Assembly: GCF_026627425.1 (NCBI RefSeq)
Contig: NZ_JAPNLH010000009.1
Location: 106,398 to 170,397 of the forward strand
Direction of reading: 5' to 3'
From: Arthrobacter endolithicus
GTDB taxonomy: Bacteria > Actinomycetota > Actinomycetes > Actinomycetales > Micrococcaceae
Length of the DNA stretch: 64,000 nt
Below the pieces are notes generated by a model, which searched no databases, was not told the origin of the DNA, and saw nothing but the letters and a program-made list of their open reading frames with translations. Positions 16,296 to 25,512 of this stretch are shown piece by piece; positions within the stretch are counted from its first letter, which is position 1, and each line of letters starts with the position of its first letter. A program made the translations under genes and the position numbers.

Positions 16296-16333
16296 AAAAG
16301 AGCCGTCGCTGCGGATGCAGCGGCGGCTCCTTT
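16296..16333. terminator. Bidirectional terminator between coaE and the convergent membrane-protein gene
   Basis: GAGCCGTCGCTGC at 16300-16312 pairs with GCAGCGGCGGCTC at 16317-16329 with one wobble pair and a 4-nt loop. TTT follows on the plus strand, and AAAA precedes it (TTTT on the minus strand), so it can serve both genes. Confidence 0.85.
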
Positions 16334-16356
16334 CGGTCCCTGATCAGTTCCAGGGC

Positions 16357-16848
16357 CTATTGCTTCACAGCGGGGCAGGCCTGCTGCACACCGTTGAATA
16401 CGAAGGTGGGCTGCCCGTTGCCGCAGGCATCTTGAAGTTCGTTGGTCAGGTTCACCAGCGCAATCGCGACGATGATGATTCCGGCGATCCACAGCACCGA
16501 GACAATGATGCTGACAAAGATTCCTACCTTGGCCGGGGTATTCTTGAAACCCGCGGCCTTGGACTTCTGAAGCGCAATGATGCTGACGACGAGGCCGGCG
16601 ATGCTGATCAGGAAGGCCAAGACCAGGCCGATGATGCCGAGCGTTTTGCCCGGATCCTGCACGGTGGCGCCCTGGTAGCTTTGTTGTGGCTGCTGGCCGT
16701 AGGGAGCCGGCGGCTGGGCGCCGTAGGCAGGCGGGGCCGCTTGCTGGTAGGGGGGCGGAGCAAACTGACCGAAGGCCGGAGTTGGCTGATCGGACTTCGC
16801 GGACTCCTGGCCGTAGGGTGTGGGCTGCTGCGGATTGCTGTCAGTCAT
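16357..16848 (-). CDS. Proline/glutamine-rich DUF4190-like membrane protein
   Basis: About 163 residues. The N-terminal 70 or so residues are Pro, Gln, Ala and Tyr rich with repeated APYGQQP-like units, a pattern common in actinobacterial envelope proteins. Two hydrophobic helices follow (IIGLVLAFLISIAGLVVSIIAL and VGIFVSIIVSVLWIAGIIIVAIAL), then a short extracellular tail with two cysteines (DACGN and QACP) that could form a disulfide. The frame is open from 16983, but ATG 16848 has an AGAGGA site and gives the usual MTDSN start. The function is unknown. It is a single gene, convergent with coaE. Confidence 0.78.
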   Translation of the reverse strand: MTDSNPQQPTPYGQESAKSDQPTPAFGQFAPPPYQQAAPPAYGAQPPAPYGQQPQQSYQGATVQDPGKTLGIIGLVLAFLISIAGLVVSIIALQKSKAAGFKNTPAKVGIFVSIIVSVLWIAGIIIVAIALVNLTNELQDACGNGQPTFVFNGVQQACPAVKQ

Positions 16849-16987
16849 AATATCCTCTGTCTTAGGTGCCGAGCAGATACGGGTGGTTCCCCGGCCATTC
16901 TTCCACCCAACCAGCGTACCGGGCTGGGGACAACGGAGTTCCACCGCTGCGGCACCCGTATGCCTTACCCGTGTCGGTGGCACGCGG

Positions 16988-16993
16988 TAGCGT
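16988..16993 (+). promoter_or_regulatory. -10 box TAGCGT of a leaderless uvrB promoter
   Basis: TAGCGT lies six bases before the uvrB ATG at 17000 and there is no ribosome site in between. A second TAGGGT directly abuts the ATG and is too close to be the functional box. I see no LexA-type box here, unlike at uvrA. Confidence 0.55.
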
Positions 16994-16999
16994 TAGGGT

Positions 17000-19087
17000 A
17001 TGAGTCTTGCGCAGGAAATCAACCGTATTGTGGCACCCTTTGAAGTCATTAGCGACTATCAGCCGGCGGGCGATCAGCCTGCTGCGATCAAGGAACTGAC
17101 GGAGCGGATCAACAACGGCGAGAAGGATGTTGTCCTCTTGGGCGCCACGGGAACCGGTAAATCGGCGACGACGGCGTGGCTGATCGAACAGGTCCAGCGG
17201 CCCACGCTGGTGATGGTGCAAAACAAAACGCTGGCCGCGCAGTTAGCGAACGAGTTCCGCGAGCTGCTGCCGAACAACGCCGTAGAATACTTTGTTTCGT
17301 ATTACGACTACTACCAGCCGGAAGCGTACGTTCCGCAGACGGACACTTTTATCGAGAAGGATTCTTCGGTCAACGAAGAGGTTGAGCGGCTGCGGCACTC
17401 GGCAACCAACACCCTGCTGACCCGCCGGGATGTGATTGTGGTGGCCACCGTCTCCTGCATCTATGGACTGGGTACGCCGGAGGAGTACGTGGCCGGCATG
17501 GTGACTTTGCGTCGCGGTGCCGAGATGAGTAGGGACAATCTGCTGCGAAAGTTTGTCAGCATGCAGTACGCGCGCAATGACATCGATTTCCACCGAGGCA
17601 CATTCCGGGTGCGCGGGGACACGGTGGAAATTATCCCTATGTATGAGGAACAAGCAATTCGGATCGAGTTCTTCGGCGACGAGATTGAAAAGATCTACAC
17701 CCTGCACCCGTTGACCGGCGAGGTCATCCGCGAAGAGACCGAAATGTATGTTTTTCCGGCCTCGCATTATGTTGCCGGCCCGGAGCGGATGAATCGTGCT
17801 GTTAAGCAGATCGAGGATGAGCTGGCCGTACGGCTCCAGGAGCTGGAGGGGCAAAACAAACTGCTGGAAGCCCAGCGGCTGCGCATCAGGACCACCTACG
17901 ATCTGGAAATGATGCAGGAGATGGGGTTCTGCAACGGCATTGAGAACTATTCGCGGCACATTGATGGACGCGGCTCCGGGACCGCCCCGCACTGCCTGCT
18001 GGATTACTTCCCGGACGATTTCCTGCTGGTCATCGATGAATCGCACGTCACGGTCCCGCAGATTGGGGCGATGTATGAGGGGGACATGTCGCGGAAGCGC
18101 ACATTGGTGGATCACGGATTCCGGCTGCCCTCGGCAATGGACAACCGGCCGCTGAAATGGGACGAATTCCTCGAACGGGTGGGCCAGACGGTCTACCTGT
18201 CCGCGACGCCGGGCAAGTACGAGCTGGCCAAGGCGGACGGTACGGTGCAGCAAATCATTCGCCCCACCGGACTGATCGATCCGGAAATCATCGTTAAACC
18301 CAGCAAGGGACAGATTGATGATCTGCTGGCCGAGATCCGGGTCCGGGTGGAGCGGAACGAGCGTGTTCTGGTCACTACGCTGACCAAGCGGATGTCTGAG
18401 GACCTCACCGAGTATCTCCTGGGACACGGCGTCAAGGTCCAATACCTGCACTCCGACGTGGATACGTTGCGGCGCGTTGAACTGTTGCGCGAACTCCGGA
18501 TGGGCACCTTCGACGTGCTGGTGGGAATTAACCTCCTCCGCGAGGGCCTGGACCTGCCGGAAGTGTCCCTGGTGAGCATTCTGGATGCGGACAAGGAAGG
18601 CTTCCTGCGCTCCGCCACCTCGCTGATCCAGACCATTGGGCGTGCAGCCCGGAATGTCTCGGGTCAGGTGCACATGTATGCGGACCGGATCACGGACTCG
18701 ATGGCCAAAGCCATCGATGAAACGAACCGCCGGCGCGTTATTCAGGTCGAGTACAACACGGAGCACGGGATAGATCCGACGCCGCTGCGGAAGCGGATCG
18801 CGGACATCACGGACACGTTGAACCGTGAGGATGCCGATACCAGAGAACTGCTGGAGGCTGCGGGTAAGGGACGCGGCAAAGCGCGCGGTAAAGCACCGGT
18901 CCCGGTCCGCCACGATGGACTTGCTGCCGTGCCGGCCGAGAACCTGCTGGATCTTATATCTCAGCTGACGGAACAGATGCATTCCGCGGCCGCGGATCTG
19001 CACTTTGAACTGGCGGCCAGACTGCGTGACGAGGTGGGGGACTTGAAAAAGGAACTGCGTCAGATGCAGTCCGCCGGGCACGCCTAG
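17000..19087 (+). CDS. uvrB: Excinuclease ABC subunit B
   Basis: The 695-residue protein is full length. The P-loop is GATGTGKS (residues 48-55), the DNA-clamping beta-hairpin region is [25 protein letters not shown], the Walker B-like motif is VIDESHV, and helicase motifs V-VI are [17 protein letters not shown] and QTIGRAARN. The C-terminal UVR motif ([20 protein letters not shown]) contacts UvrC. UvrB verifies damage handed over by UvrA and recruits UvrC. It is transcribed alone, converging with the peptidase gene 20 bp away. Confidence 0.98.
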   Translation: MSLAQEINRIVAPFEVISDYQPAGDQPAAIKELTERINNGEKDVVLLGATGTGKSATTAWLIEQVQRPTLVMVQNKTLAAQLANEFRELLPNNAVEYFVSYYDYYQPEAYVPQTDTFIEKDSSVNEEVERLRHSATNTLLTRRDVIVVATVSCIYGLGTPEEYVAGMVTLRRGAEMSRDNLLRKFVSMQYARNDIDFHRGTFRVRGDTVEIIPMYEEQAIRIEFFGDEIEKIYTLHPLTGEVIREETEMYVFPASHYVAGPERMNRAVKQIEDELAVRLQELEGQNKLLEAQRLRIRTTYDLEMMQEMGFCNGIENYSRHIDGRGSGTAPHCLLDYFPDDFLLVIDESHVTVPQIGAMYEGDMSRKRTLVDHGFRLPSAMDNRPLKWDEFLERVGQTVYLSATPGKYELAKADGTVQQIIRPTGLIDPEIIVKPSKGQIDDLLAEIRVRVERNERVLVTTLTKRMSEDLTEYLLGHGVKVQYLHSDVDTLRRVELLRELRMGTFDVLVGINLLREGLDLPEVSLVSILDADKEGFLRSATSLIQTIGRAARNVSGQVHMYADRITDSMAKAIDETNRRRVIQVEYNTEHGIDPTPLRKRIADITDTLNREDADTRELLEAAGKGRGKARGKAPVPVRHDGLAAVPAENLLDLISQLTEQMHSAAADLHFELAARLRDEVGDLKKELRQMQSAGHA

Positions 19088-19107
19088 GCCTGCCCCGCTG
19101 CGGCCGG

Positions 19108-20457
19108 CTACAGTCCTCGGCACATCCCCAATAACCGGGCGAAGATTTCTTCGCCGTCTTCGGTGATGCCGTCATGATGGTAGTCGGCTGTTTCCCAGGC
19201 CTGTAGTCCGCGCACGGCGGCAGCCGTCTCCATCGACAGATCATGATCAACATAGATGTCGTCGAGATACACGGCCGCGGCCACCGGCACGGAGTTCCGG
19301 GCCAGCTGGGTCGGATCATACAGCGGAGGCCAAGCTGGCCGGGCGGCCAGCAGCTCCGCCACGTCCGCCAGCGGCACGAGCGCCGGGTCCTGGTCGAAGT
19401 ACCAGGGGTAGACCATTTCACCGGTCAGCAGCGGCGCCTCGCCGCCCGGCTGGAAGTCAGGGTATTGGTCCAGCACCCGCCACGCGGCCCAGTTGGTGGC
19501 CCCGCCCTGGGCGTAGATCGACTCGTGCAGCAGCGCATAGAGCGGGTTCGAACTGCGGCTGACCTGGGATCCTACCTGGGCCATGAACACATCCGACAGG
19601 CGCCAGCCATCGGCAGTGGAGAGGAACGCGTCTTCCAATAAGTAATGCAGCGCGTCCATCCGGGTATTGCCGCCCAGGAAGTTTCCGACCATCTGAAAGC
19701 GCTCGGGCGTTAGCCGCTCGCCCGTCGGAAGGTTCTCCGTTACATTTGCCAGGTGCCGGAAGATCCGGCTGGTCAAGGCACGGTCTTCGGGGTAGCGGGC
19801 AAAATATTCGGCGTTGCGGGCGGCTACCCTGGCATAGGTGGCCTGGTAGACGCGGTCCGGAGAACCGGCTAAGGGGGCAAGGCCTCCGGTGATCAATACC
19901 TCACGCAGGCCCTCGGGCGCGAAGGAGAGATAGGTCAGGGCGCAGAACCCGCCGAAACTCTGGCCAAAAATGGTCCACGGTGCGCCGACGAGTACGCCCC
20001 GGATGAGCTCGGCATCGGCAACGATCGAGTCAGCCCTAAAATTCGACAGATACTCTGCCTGCGCTGCGGCGGTTCCTACCGAGGGCAGAGTCTGGCGTGT
20101 GGCGGGCGTGGACAGGCCGGTTCCGCGCTGGTCCAACATCAGCACACGGAAGGACGCCGTAGCTTCCTTCAGCCAGCCGTTGAGGGAAGCGGGGCGATTG
20201 CCGCGGCCTCCCGGGCCACCCTGCAAGTACAGCAGCCACGGGAGCTCCGCCACGTCAGCGGGGGAGTGGGCGGAGGCCGATATTTCCCGGGCGAAGATTT
20301 CCAGTTGCGCACCCTTGGGCTGGGAGTGGTTCAGTGGCACGGTGAACCAATGATCCGTTAGCCGCATCCCTCGCGTTTTATGCGTTAGGCCCAGTCGATG
20401 TACCTGTGGCTGCAGCTCACTGGGGCGGTCCCGGCGAGTGGACAGTTTCCCGCTCAT
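19108..20457 (-). CDS. Alpha/beta hydrolase, proline iminopeptidase family (S33)
   Basis: At 449 residues it fits the larger prolyl aminopeptidases. The oxyanion segment LYLQGGPGG (about 76-84), MLDQRGTGLST (107-117) and nucleophile elbow GQSFGG (Ser167) are all visible, and a helical cap domain occupies the middle. These enzymes release N-terminal proline from peptides. ATG 20457 overlaps the upstream acetyltransferase stop as ATGA, which supports this start and translational coupling; ATG 20367 (MRLTDHWF) is a shorter alternative closer to the typical N-terminus. Confidence 0.87.
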   Translation of the reverse strand: MSGKLSTRRDRPSELQPQVHRLGLTHKTRGMRLTDHWFTVPLNHSQPKGAQLEIFAREISASAHSPADVAELPWLLYLQGGPGGRGNRPASLNGWLKEATASFRVLMLDQRGTGLSTPATRQTLPSVGTAAAQAEYLSNFRADSIVADAELIRGVLVGAPWTIFGQSFGGFCALTYLSFAPEGLREVLITGGLAPLAGSPDRVYQATYARVAARNAEYFARYPEDRALTSRIFRHLANVTENLPTGERLTPERFQMVGNFLGGNTRMDALHYLLEDAFLSTADGWRLSDVFMAQVGSQVSRSSNPLYALLHESIYAQGGATNWAAWRVLDQYPDFQPGGEAPLLTGEMVYPWYFDQDPALVPLADVAELLAARPAWPPLYDPTQLARNSVPVAAAVYLDDIYVDHDLSMETAAAVRGLQAWETADYHHDGITEDGEEIFARLLGMCRGL

Positions 20458-21014
20458 GGGAGCTTCTGGCCTGCCGCTGCCCGGACGCTTCCGAAGTTAG
20501 CCAAGGCCTCACCGCTGAGTCGAAAAACGGACCAGCCATCCATCGGCGCAGCGCCGATTCCCTGGTAAAACCGGATCGACGGCGCGTTCCAATCCAGCAC
20601 GCTCCATTCCACCCGTGCATAACCCCGGTCGGACGCAATGCCGGCGAGTGTTCGCAGCAGCGCCTTGCCGTGCCCGGCTCCGCGAGCCTCAGGCCGCACG
20701 TAGAGGTCCTCCAGATAGATGCCGTGGCTACCCTCCCAGGTGGAGTAGTTCAGGAACCACAGTGCGAAGCCCTGAACGGTATCCGTCCCGTCGCCTGCCG
20801 GTGCCGCGGCGTCCCCGCCGCCGTCGTCGTCGTCAACTCTGTCATTCAGCGCCACGTGCGCGAAGATCCGCGGGTTACTGCCGAAGAGCGTCTGCATCAA
20901 CATCTCTTCGGTGTTCCTGACGGCGTGTGGTTCCTTCTCATAAATGGCGAGATCGTGGATCAGGGACAAAATTGCAGGGACGTCAGCGGGCACAGCGGCA
21001 CGAATAAAAGACAT
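20454..21014 (-). CDS. GNAT N-acetyltransferase, diamine/spermidine acetyltransferase-like
   Basis: The 186-residue protein matches the SSAT-type GNAT layout: IRAAVPADVPAILSLIHDLAIYEKEP at the start, YLEDLYVRPEARGAGHGKALL (acetyl-CoA binding) and WSVLDWNAPSIRFYQGIGA near the end. An Asp/Gly/Ala-rich insertion (about residues 58-80, DRVDDDDGGGDAAAPAGDGT) interrupts the sheet and is probably a loop. The substrate is likely a polyamine or thialysine, by family only. ATG 21014 lies six bases after a TAGGCT box on its strand. Its stop overlaps the peptidase start, making a two-gene operon. Confidence 0.85.
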   Translation of the reverse strand: MSFIRAAVPADVPAILSLIHDLAIYEKEPHAVRNTEEMLMQTLFGSNPRIFAHVALNDRVDDDDGGGDAAAPAGDGTDTVQGFALWFLNYSTWEGSHGIYLEDLYVRPEARGAGHGKALLRTLAGIASDRGYARVEWSVLDWNAPSIRFYQGIGAAPMDGWSVFRLSGEALANFGSVRAAAGQKLP

Positions 21015-21020
21015 GTTCCG

Positions 21021-21026
21021 AGCCTA
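21021..21026 (-). promoter_or_regulatory. -10 box TAGGCT of a leaderless acetyltransferase-peptidase operon
   Basis: AGCCTA on the plus strand reads TAGGCT on the minus strand, six bases before ATG 21014. This hexamer is identical to those before polA and the MBL hydrolase gene. Confidence 0.55.
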
Positions 21027-21097
21027 TCGTCTGAACCCGCCGGACTGAATCGGCCGGTTACGGATCGGTCGGACTAAACTGGCGGCCCCGCGACAGC

Positions 21098-23629
21098 TCA
21101 GAGCCGGCTGAAATTGAGAACGCGCACCACCGCGGTCCCGGCCGCATCGGATGCCGCCAGGTCCACCTCGGCCGCAAGGCTCCAATCGTGATTGCCTGCC
21201 GGGTCATCAATGATCTGCCGCACCTTCCACACGCCGGGAGCGGGGGTGATTTCCAGCAGTGCGGGACCCCTGGCAGTGGGCCCATCGTTAAGGTATTCGT
21301 GCTCGTCCCAATACGCGTCCAAAGCGTCGGCCCAGCGGTCGGCGTTCCAGCCGGCGCCGTCGTCGAGCGCCCCGAGGGCCTCAAAATTATCCGCGGCGGC
21401 CAATTCAATGCGCCGGAACATCTCATTGCGCACCATCACCCGGAACGCACGCTCATTCCTGGTCAAGCTAGGAGGAGGCGGCGGCGGCGCATCATGCGGC
21501 TGCGGTGCGGCACCGCTGGTCAGCTCTTCCCACTCGTCGAGCAGGGAAGAATCCACCTGCCGGACCAGCTCGCCAAGCCAGGCAACAATGTCCTCCAGGT
21601 CTTCACGCAACGCGTCCTGCGGGACCGTCTGGCGCAATGCCTTATAGGCGTCCGCCAGGTAGCGCAGCACAATGCCTTCCGAACGCGCCAGCGAGTAGAA
21701 CTGGACAAATTCACCGAAGTTCATGGCGCGCTCATACATATCCCGGACAATGGACTTCGGCGCCAGCTCAAAGTCCCCGACCCACGGGGCACCCTTGCGG
21801 TACACCTCAAAGGACTGCTGCAGCAGCTCCCCCAGCGGCATTGGGTAGGTGACTTCATCGAGCAGGGCCATCCGCTGGTCGTATTCCATCCCCTCGGCCT
21901 TCATCGCGGTGATGGCCTCGGTGCGGGCGTGCCTCAGCTGGGCCGAGAGAATCTGCCGTGGCTTTTCCAGCGTGGACTCAATCACGGAGACCGCGTCCAG
22001 TGCGTAGCCCGCGGACTCAGGATCCAGCAGCTCCAGCGCGGCCAGGGCAAAGGGGGAGAGCGGCTGGTTTAGGGCGAAATTCAATTGTAGGTGCACGGTT
22101 AGCCGCACGGTTCGGCCGTCACCGGTCTGCTCCTCGGGTGGGATACGTTCCAGGATGCCAGCGCCCAATAGCTCGCGATAAATGCCGAGCGCCTTGCGCA
22201 TCAGCTTCAGCTGTGCCGCACGCGGTTCCCGGTTACTGGTCAGCAGACGGCGCGCAGCCTGGAACGGATCGCCAGGGCGTTCCAGCAGGTTCAGCAGCAT
22301 GGCGTGCGTGATGGTGAAACTGGAGGTCAACGGTTCGGGGACGGATTCCACCAGCCGGTCGAAAGTCGGCTCACTCCAGCTGACAAAACCATCCTGCGGT
22401 TTTTTCTTCACCACCTGGCGAAGCTTTTTTGCATCATCGCCGAACTTGGCGTGCGCCTTCGCCATGGCCTTGACATTCTCCACCACATGCTCCGGTGCTT
22501 GGACGACGACGGTCCCCGCAGTGTCGTAGCCGGCCCGCCCCGCGCGGCCGGCAATCTGGTGAAATTCCCGCACCTGCAGAATCCTGGTGCGGACACCATC
22601 GTATTTGCTCAGCGCCGTCAGCAGCACGGTCCGGATCGGCACATTAATACCCACACCGAGCGTGTCTGTACCGCAGATGACCTTCAGCAGTCCAGCCTGC
22701 GCCAGTTGCTCCACCAGCCGCCGGTATTTGGGCAGCATGCCCGCGTGGTGCACGCCAATGCCGTGCCGCACCAGCCGGTTGAGCGTCTTGCCGAAACCGG
22801 CGGCGAACCGGAAGCCGGCAATGAGCTCGCCGATCCGGTCCTTCTCCTCGCGGGTGCAGACGTTGATGCTCATCAGGTTCTGTGCCCGGTCAATGGCCTC
22901 GGCCTGGCTGAAGTGCACCACATAGACCGGGACCTGCTTGGTGCTCAGCAGTTCCTCTAGCGTCTCGTGGATGCTGGTCTGCACGTAGTAGTAGTGCAGC
23001 GGGATCGGGCGCTCTGCGGAGGAGACCGTCGTCGTCGTCCTGCCGGTTAGCTCTGTCAGCTCGCGCTCAAAACCTGCCACCTCCCCGAGGGTGGCGGACA
23101 TCAGCAGGAATTGAGCCTGCGGGAGCTCCAGCAGCGGAACCTGCCACGCCCAGCCGCGTTGCGGGTCCGCGTAGAAATGGAACTCGTCCATAATCACCAC
23201 GCCCAGATCCGCGGCGGCACCTTCGCGAAGGGCAATGTTGGCCAGAATCTCAGCGGTGCAGCAGATAATCGGTGCGTCCTGGTTGACCGAGGAATCACCG
23301 GTGATCATCCCAACATTCTGGGCACCGAAAATGTCGCACAGGGCAAAGAACTTTTCCGAAACAAGTGCCTTGATCGGAGCTGTGTAGTAGCTGCGTTGTC
23401 CGGCCGAGAGTGCCTGGAAATGGGCGCCGACGGCCACCAGCGACTTGCCCGACCCGGTGGGAGTGGACAGGATGACGTTGTTGCCGGAAACGAGTTCCAT
23501 AACCGCTTCCTCCTGCGCCGGGTAAAGGCTCAGTCCGCGCCCCTCCACCCATTCCAGGAAGGCCGTGAAGACGGCGTCCGGATCGGGAGTGCCTGAGGTG
23601 CGGGGAGGAAGCTGCTGCGCAAGATTCAT
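21098..23629 (-). CDS. Ski2-like DEAD/DEAH-box RNA helicase with DUF3516 C-terminus
   Basis: The 843-residue protein has superfamily 2 helicase motifs: TPTGSGKS (56-63), motif II DEFH (148-151), motif III SAT (LMSATLG), GVGINVPIRTVL and the arginine-finger motif HQIAGRAGRAGYD. The C-terminal half (from about residue 400) is the DUF3516-type region found in actinobacterial Ski2/Mtr4-like helicases, without the Mtr4 arch. A role in RNA unwinding or turnover is inferred from the family. The start ATG 23629 has GAGG six bases upstream and a TAAGCT box nine bases upstream. The gene is divergent from the methyltransferase gene. Confidence 0.9.
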   Translation of the reverse strand: MNLAQQLPPRTSGTPDPDAVFTAFLEWVEGRGLSLYPAQEEAVMELVSGNNVILSTPTGSGKSLVAVGAHFQALSAGQRSYYTAPIKALVSEKFFALCDIFGAQNVGMITGDSSVNQDAPIICCTAEILANIALREGAAADLGVVIMDEFHFYADPQRGWAWQVPLLELPQAQFLLMSATLGEVAGFERELTELTGRTTTTVSSAERPIPLHYYYVQTSIHETLEELLSTKQVPVYVVHFSQAEAIDRAQNLMSINVCTREEKDRIGELIAGFRFAAGFGKTLNRLVRHGIGVHHAGMLPKYRRLVEQLAQAGLLKVICGTDTLGVGINVPIRTVLLTALSKYDGVRTRILQVREFHQIAGRAGRAGYDTAGTVVVQAPEHVVENVKAMAKAHAKFGDDAKKLRQVVKKKPQDGFVSWSEPTFDRLVESVPEPLTSSFTITHAMLLNLLERPGDPFQAARRLLTSNREPRAAQLKLMRKALGIYRELLGAGILERIPPEEQTGDGRTVRLTVHLQLNFALNQPLSPFALAALELLDPESAGYALDAVSVIESTLEKPRQILSAQLRHARTEAITAMKAEGMEYDQRMALLDEVTYPMPLGELLQQSFEVYRKGAPWVGDFELAPKSIVRDMYERAMNFGEFVQFYSLARSEGIVLRYLADAYKALRQTVPQDALREDLEDIVAWLGELVRQVDSSLLDEWEELTSGAAPQPHDAPPPPPPSLTRNERAFRVMVRNEMFRRIELAAADNFEALGALDDGAGWNADRWADALDAYWDEHEYLNDGPTARGPALLEITPAPGVWKVRQIIDDPAGNHDWSLAAEVDLAASDAAGTAVVRVLNFSRL

Positions 23630-23673
23630 GATGCCTCAAGCTTAAGGGCTAATACTGTGGCACGATCATCCCC

Positions 23674-24630
23674 ATGGAATCGAAGACACCCGAGGGGCTT
23701 ACACCTGAGGGGCTCGCACCCGAGGGGCCTACACCTGAGGGGCCGGCTCAGCGGCGGACGACGCCGGTCTGGGATCCGGAGCAGTACGTCCGGTTTGGCG
23801 ATCACCGTGACCGGCCGTTTTTTGACCTGACTGCGCGTATTGGTGCGCAACAGCCGCGCCTGGTGGTTGATCTGGGCTGCGGCCCCGGGACCCTGACCGC
23901 GTCATTGGCGCTCCGCTGGCCCGGAGCGCGGGTGGTGGGAGTGGATTCCTCAGTGCAGATGATTCAAGCGGCGCAGCGGATTTGTCATGCCCCCGATGCC
24001 CCAAAGAACCTGTCCTTTGCATTGGGGGACATCGCCGGCTGGATGCCGGAGCCGGATACCGATGTGCTGGTCTCCAACGCAGCCCTGCAATGGGTGCCCG
24101 GTCATCAAACACTGCTCGCGGCCTGGCTTCGGGCTTTGAACCCGGGATCGTGGCTGGCTGTGCAGGTGCCCGGTAACTTTCGGTCGCCGTCGCACGCGTT
24201 AATGCGCGACGTCGCCACCTCCGAACGCTGGCAGCACGCGCTGGCGGGGGTGCTGCGGGACGAGGACACGGTAGGAGAACCGGACGATTACCTGCGGCTT
24301 TTGCTGGACTCGGGGTGTGCCGCCGATGTCTGGGAAAGCACCTTTCAGCAGGTACTGACTGGCGAGCGCCCGGTGCTCGACTGGGTACGCGGCACCGCGC
24401 TCCGCCCGATTCTGGCGGCGTTGGGGGAAGCGGACGCGGCGGAGTTTGAGGAAACGTACGCCGCGCTGCTTGCCGGCGCGTATCCGACGACGGCGCAGGG
24501 AACTATCTTCCCGTTCCGTCGGATCTTCGCGGTGGCACAGAAAAGGGCGGCTGAGTGGGAGCCAGCAGACCGTCGAGTGGCAAAGACATCCGTTCAGCAG
24601 ACGCTGGCGCAAACGAGAGGACAACGATGA
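23674..24630 (+). CDS. tam: SAM-dependent methyltransferase, trans-aconitate 2-methyltransferase-like
   Basis: 318 residues, of which about 255 resemble Tam: WDPEQYVRFGDHRDRPFFDLTARI, SAM motif I VVDLGCGPGTLT, GVDSSVQMIQAA, and SNAALQWVPGH. Tam methylates trans-aconitate, an inhibitory isomer of the citrate-cycle intermediate. Two parts are odd: the N-terminus has four pentapeptide repeats (TPEGL, TPEGL, APEGP, TPEGP) encoded by a 15-bp tandem repeat, and the C-terminal tail is longer than usual. A true start downstream of the repeats is possible but no better start codon is present. The last codons overlap the next gene as ATGA. Confidence 0.82.
   Translation: MESKTPEGLTPEGLAPEGPTPEGPAQRRTTPVWDPEQYVRFGDHRDRPFFDLTARIGAQQPRLVVDLGCGPGTLTASLALRWPGARVVGVDSSVQMIQAAQRICHAPDAPKNLSFALGDIAGWMPEPDTDVLVSNAALQWVPGHQTLLAAWLRALNPGSWLAVQVPGNFRSPSHALMRDVATSERWQHALAGVLRDEDTVGEPDDYLRLLLDSGCAADVWESTFQQVLTGERPVLDWVRGTALRPILAALGEADAAEFEETYAALLAGAYPTTAQGTIFPFRRIFAVAQKRAAEWEPADRRVAKTSVQQTLAQTRGQR
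23686..23745 (+). repeat. 15-bp tandem repeat, four copies, inside the methyltransferase gene
   Basis: Units at 23686-23700, 23701-23715, 23716-23730 and 23731-23745 share the core CACC(C/T)GAGGGGC. The period is a multiple of three, so each unit adds one pentapeptide (xPEGx) and copy-number changes would keep the reading frame. Confidence 0.9.
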
Positions 24631-25325
24631 ACGAGCTTGAGCCGTTTCCGCATGATTGGCAACGCGCCCTGGTGGTGATGGCGCATCCGGACGACCCGGA
24701 GTACGGCGTGGCGGCGGCGGTTGCGCAATGGACTGCTGCCGGCAAGGAAGTGGGCTACCTGCTGGCAACCCGTGGTGAGGCGGGGATCGCCGGAATGAAT
24801 CCGGCGGAGGCTGGCCCGCTGCGCGTCGAGGAGCAGCAGAGGGCCTGCGCCCACGTCGGCGTCCGCCATCTGCAGTTTTTGGATCTTCCGGATGGCAGGC
24901 TTGAAGAGGGACTGCAACTGCGCAGGCTCATCGCCAGGGAGATTCGCCGGCAAAAACCCGCGCTGGTCATTACATTGAACCATCGCGAGACCTGGCGTCC
25001 GGGGGCGTGGAACAGCTCCGATCACCGGGTAATGGGAAGGTCCGTTTTGGATGCTGCTGCGGATGCGGGCAACGAATGGATCTTTCCTGAATTGCTGGCC
25101 GAGGGACTGCCGGCACACCGGGTGCGGTGGGTGGCTGTTGCTTCCACCGAACCATCACACCGCCAGCCGGTGGATTCGGCCAGCGTCGCCGCGGCCGTGG
25201 ACTCGCTGTCCGAGCACCGGCGGTACCTGGCGGCTCTTAGCGACGTGCCCGTCCGGGAACAGGCCGCTGCGCAAGTGAAGATGGTCACCGGGGACGGACA
25301 AGTCCGCTTCGAGCTCTTTGGCTGA
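24627..25325 (+). CDS. PIG-L family deacetylase
   Basis: The 232-residue protein starts ALVVMAHPDDPEYGVAA, containing the zinc-binding AHPDD motif, and has the second metal ligand region in NHRETWRPGAWNSSDHRVMG. Relatives deacetylate GlcNAc-inositol (MshB) or mycothiol conjugates (Mca), or similar N-acetyl sugars. It is shorter than MshB and looks like the general LmbE group, so the substrate is open. ATG 24627 overlaps the methyltransferase stop (ATGA) and has a GAGAGG site, so the two are coupled. No terminator is evident. Confidence 0.88.
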   Translation: MNELEPFPHDWQRALVVMAHPDDPEYGVAAAVAQWTAAGKEVGYLLATRGEAGIAGMNPAEAGPLRVEEQQRACAHVGVRHLQFLDLPDGRLEEGLQLRRLIAREIRRQKPALVITLNHRETWRPGAWNSSDHRVMGRSVLDAAADAGNEWIFPELLAEGLPAHRVRWVAVASTEPSHRQPVDSASVAAAVDSLSEHRRYLAALSDVPVREQAAAQVKMVTGDGQVRFELFG

Positions 25326-25512
25326 GAAGATTGACGGGGGCCGGAGCGGCGTTGGGCGGCAAGGCGACGGCGGCCGGCGCGCGTCCTCAACGTCTCACCA
25401 TGTCCGGCGGGCGGGCCGGGCGTCCAACAATATTGTCTGACGCTGCTGCATCCTGACCCAGGCCAATGGCAATGCCGTCGCCGGCTAGAAGCCGCCGCTC
25501 GAGATTAAGGAA

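Noticed and set aside
16900..17000. Search for a LexA box upstream of uvrB
   Set aside because: No sequence close to TCGAAC-N4-GTTCGA was found, so I do not claim SOS control of uvrB.
17243..19123. A 626-codon open frame on the minus strand opposite uvrB
   Set aside because: It is a product of high GC content. Its protein is rich in Arg, His and Gln, matches no family and lies entirely opposite uvrB. Similar frames opposite polA, tkt and rpsA were dropped for the same reason.
25427..25436. ACAATATTGT palindrome between the PIG-L and MBL genes
   Set aside because: It stands alone in a region between two gene ends, where no operator is expected; it may be chance.
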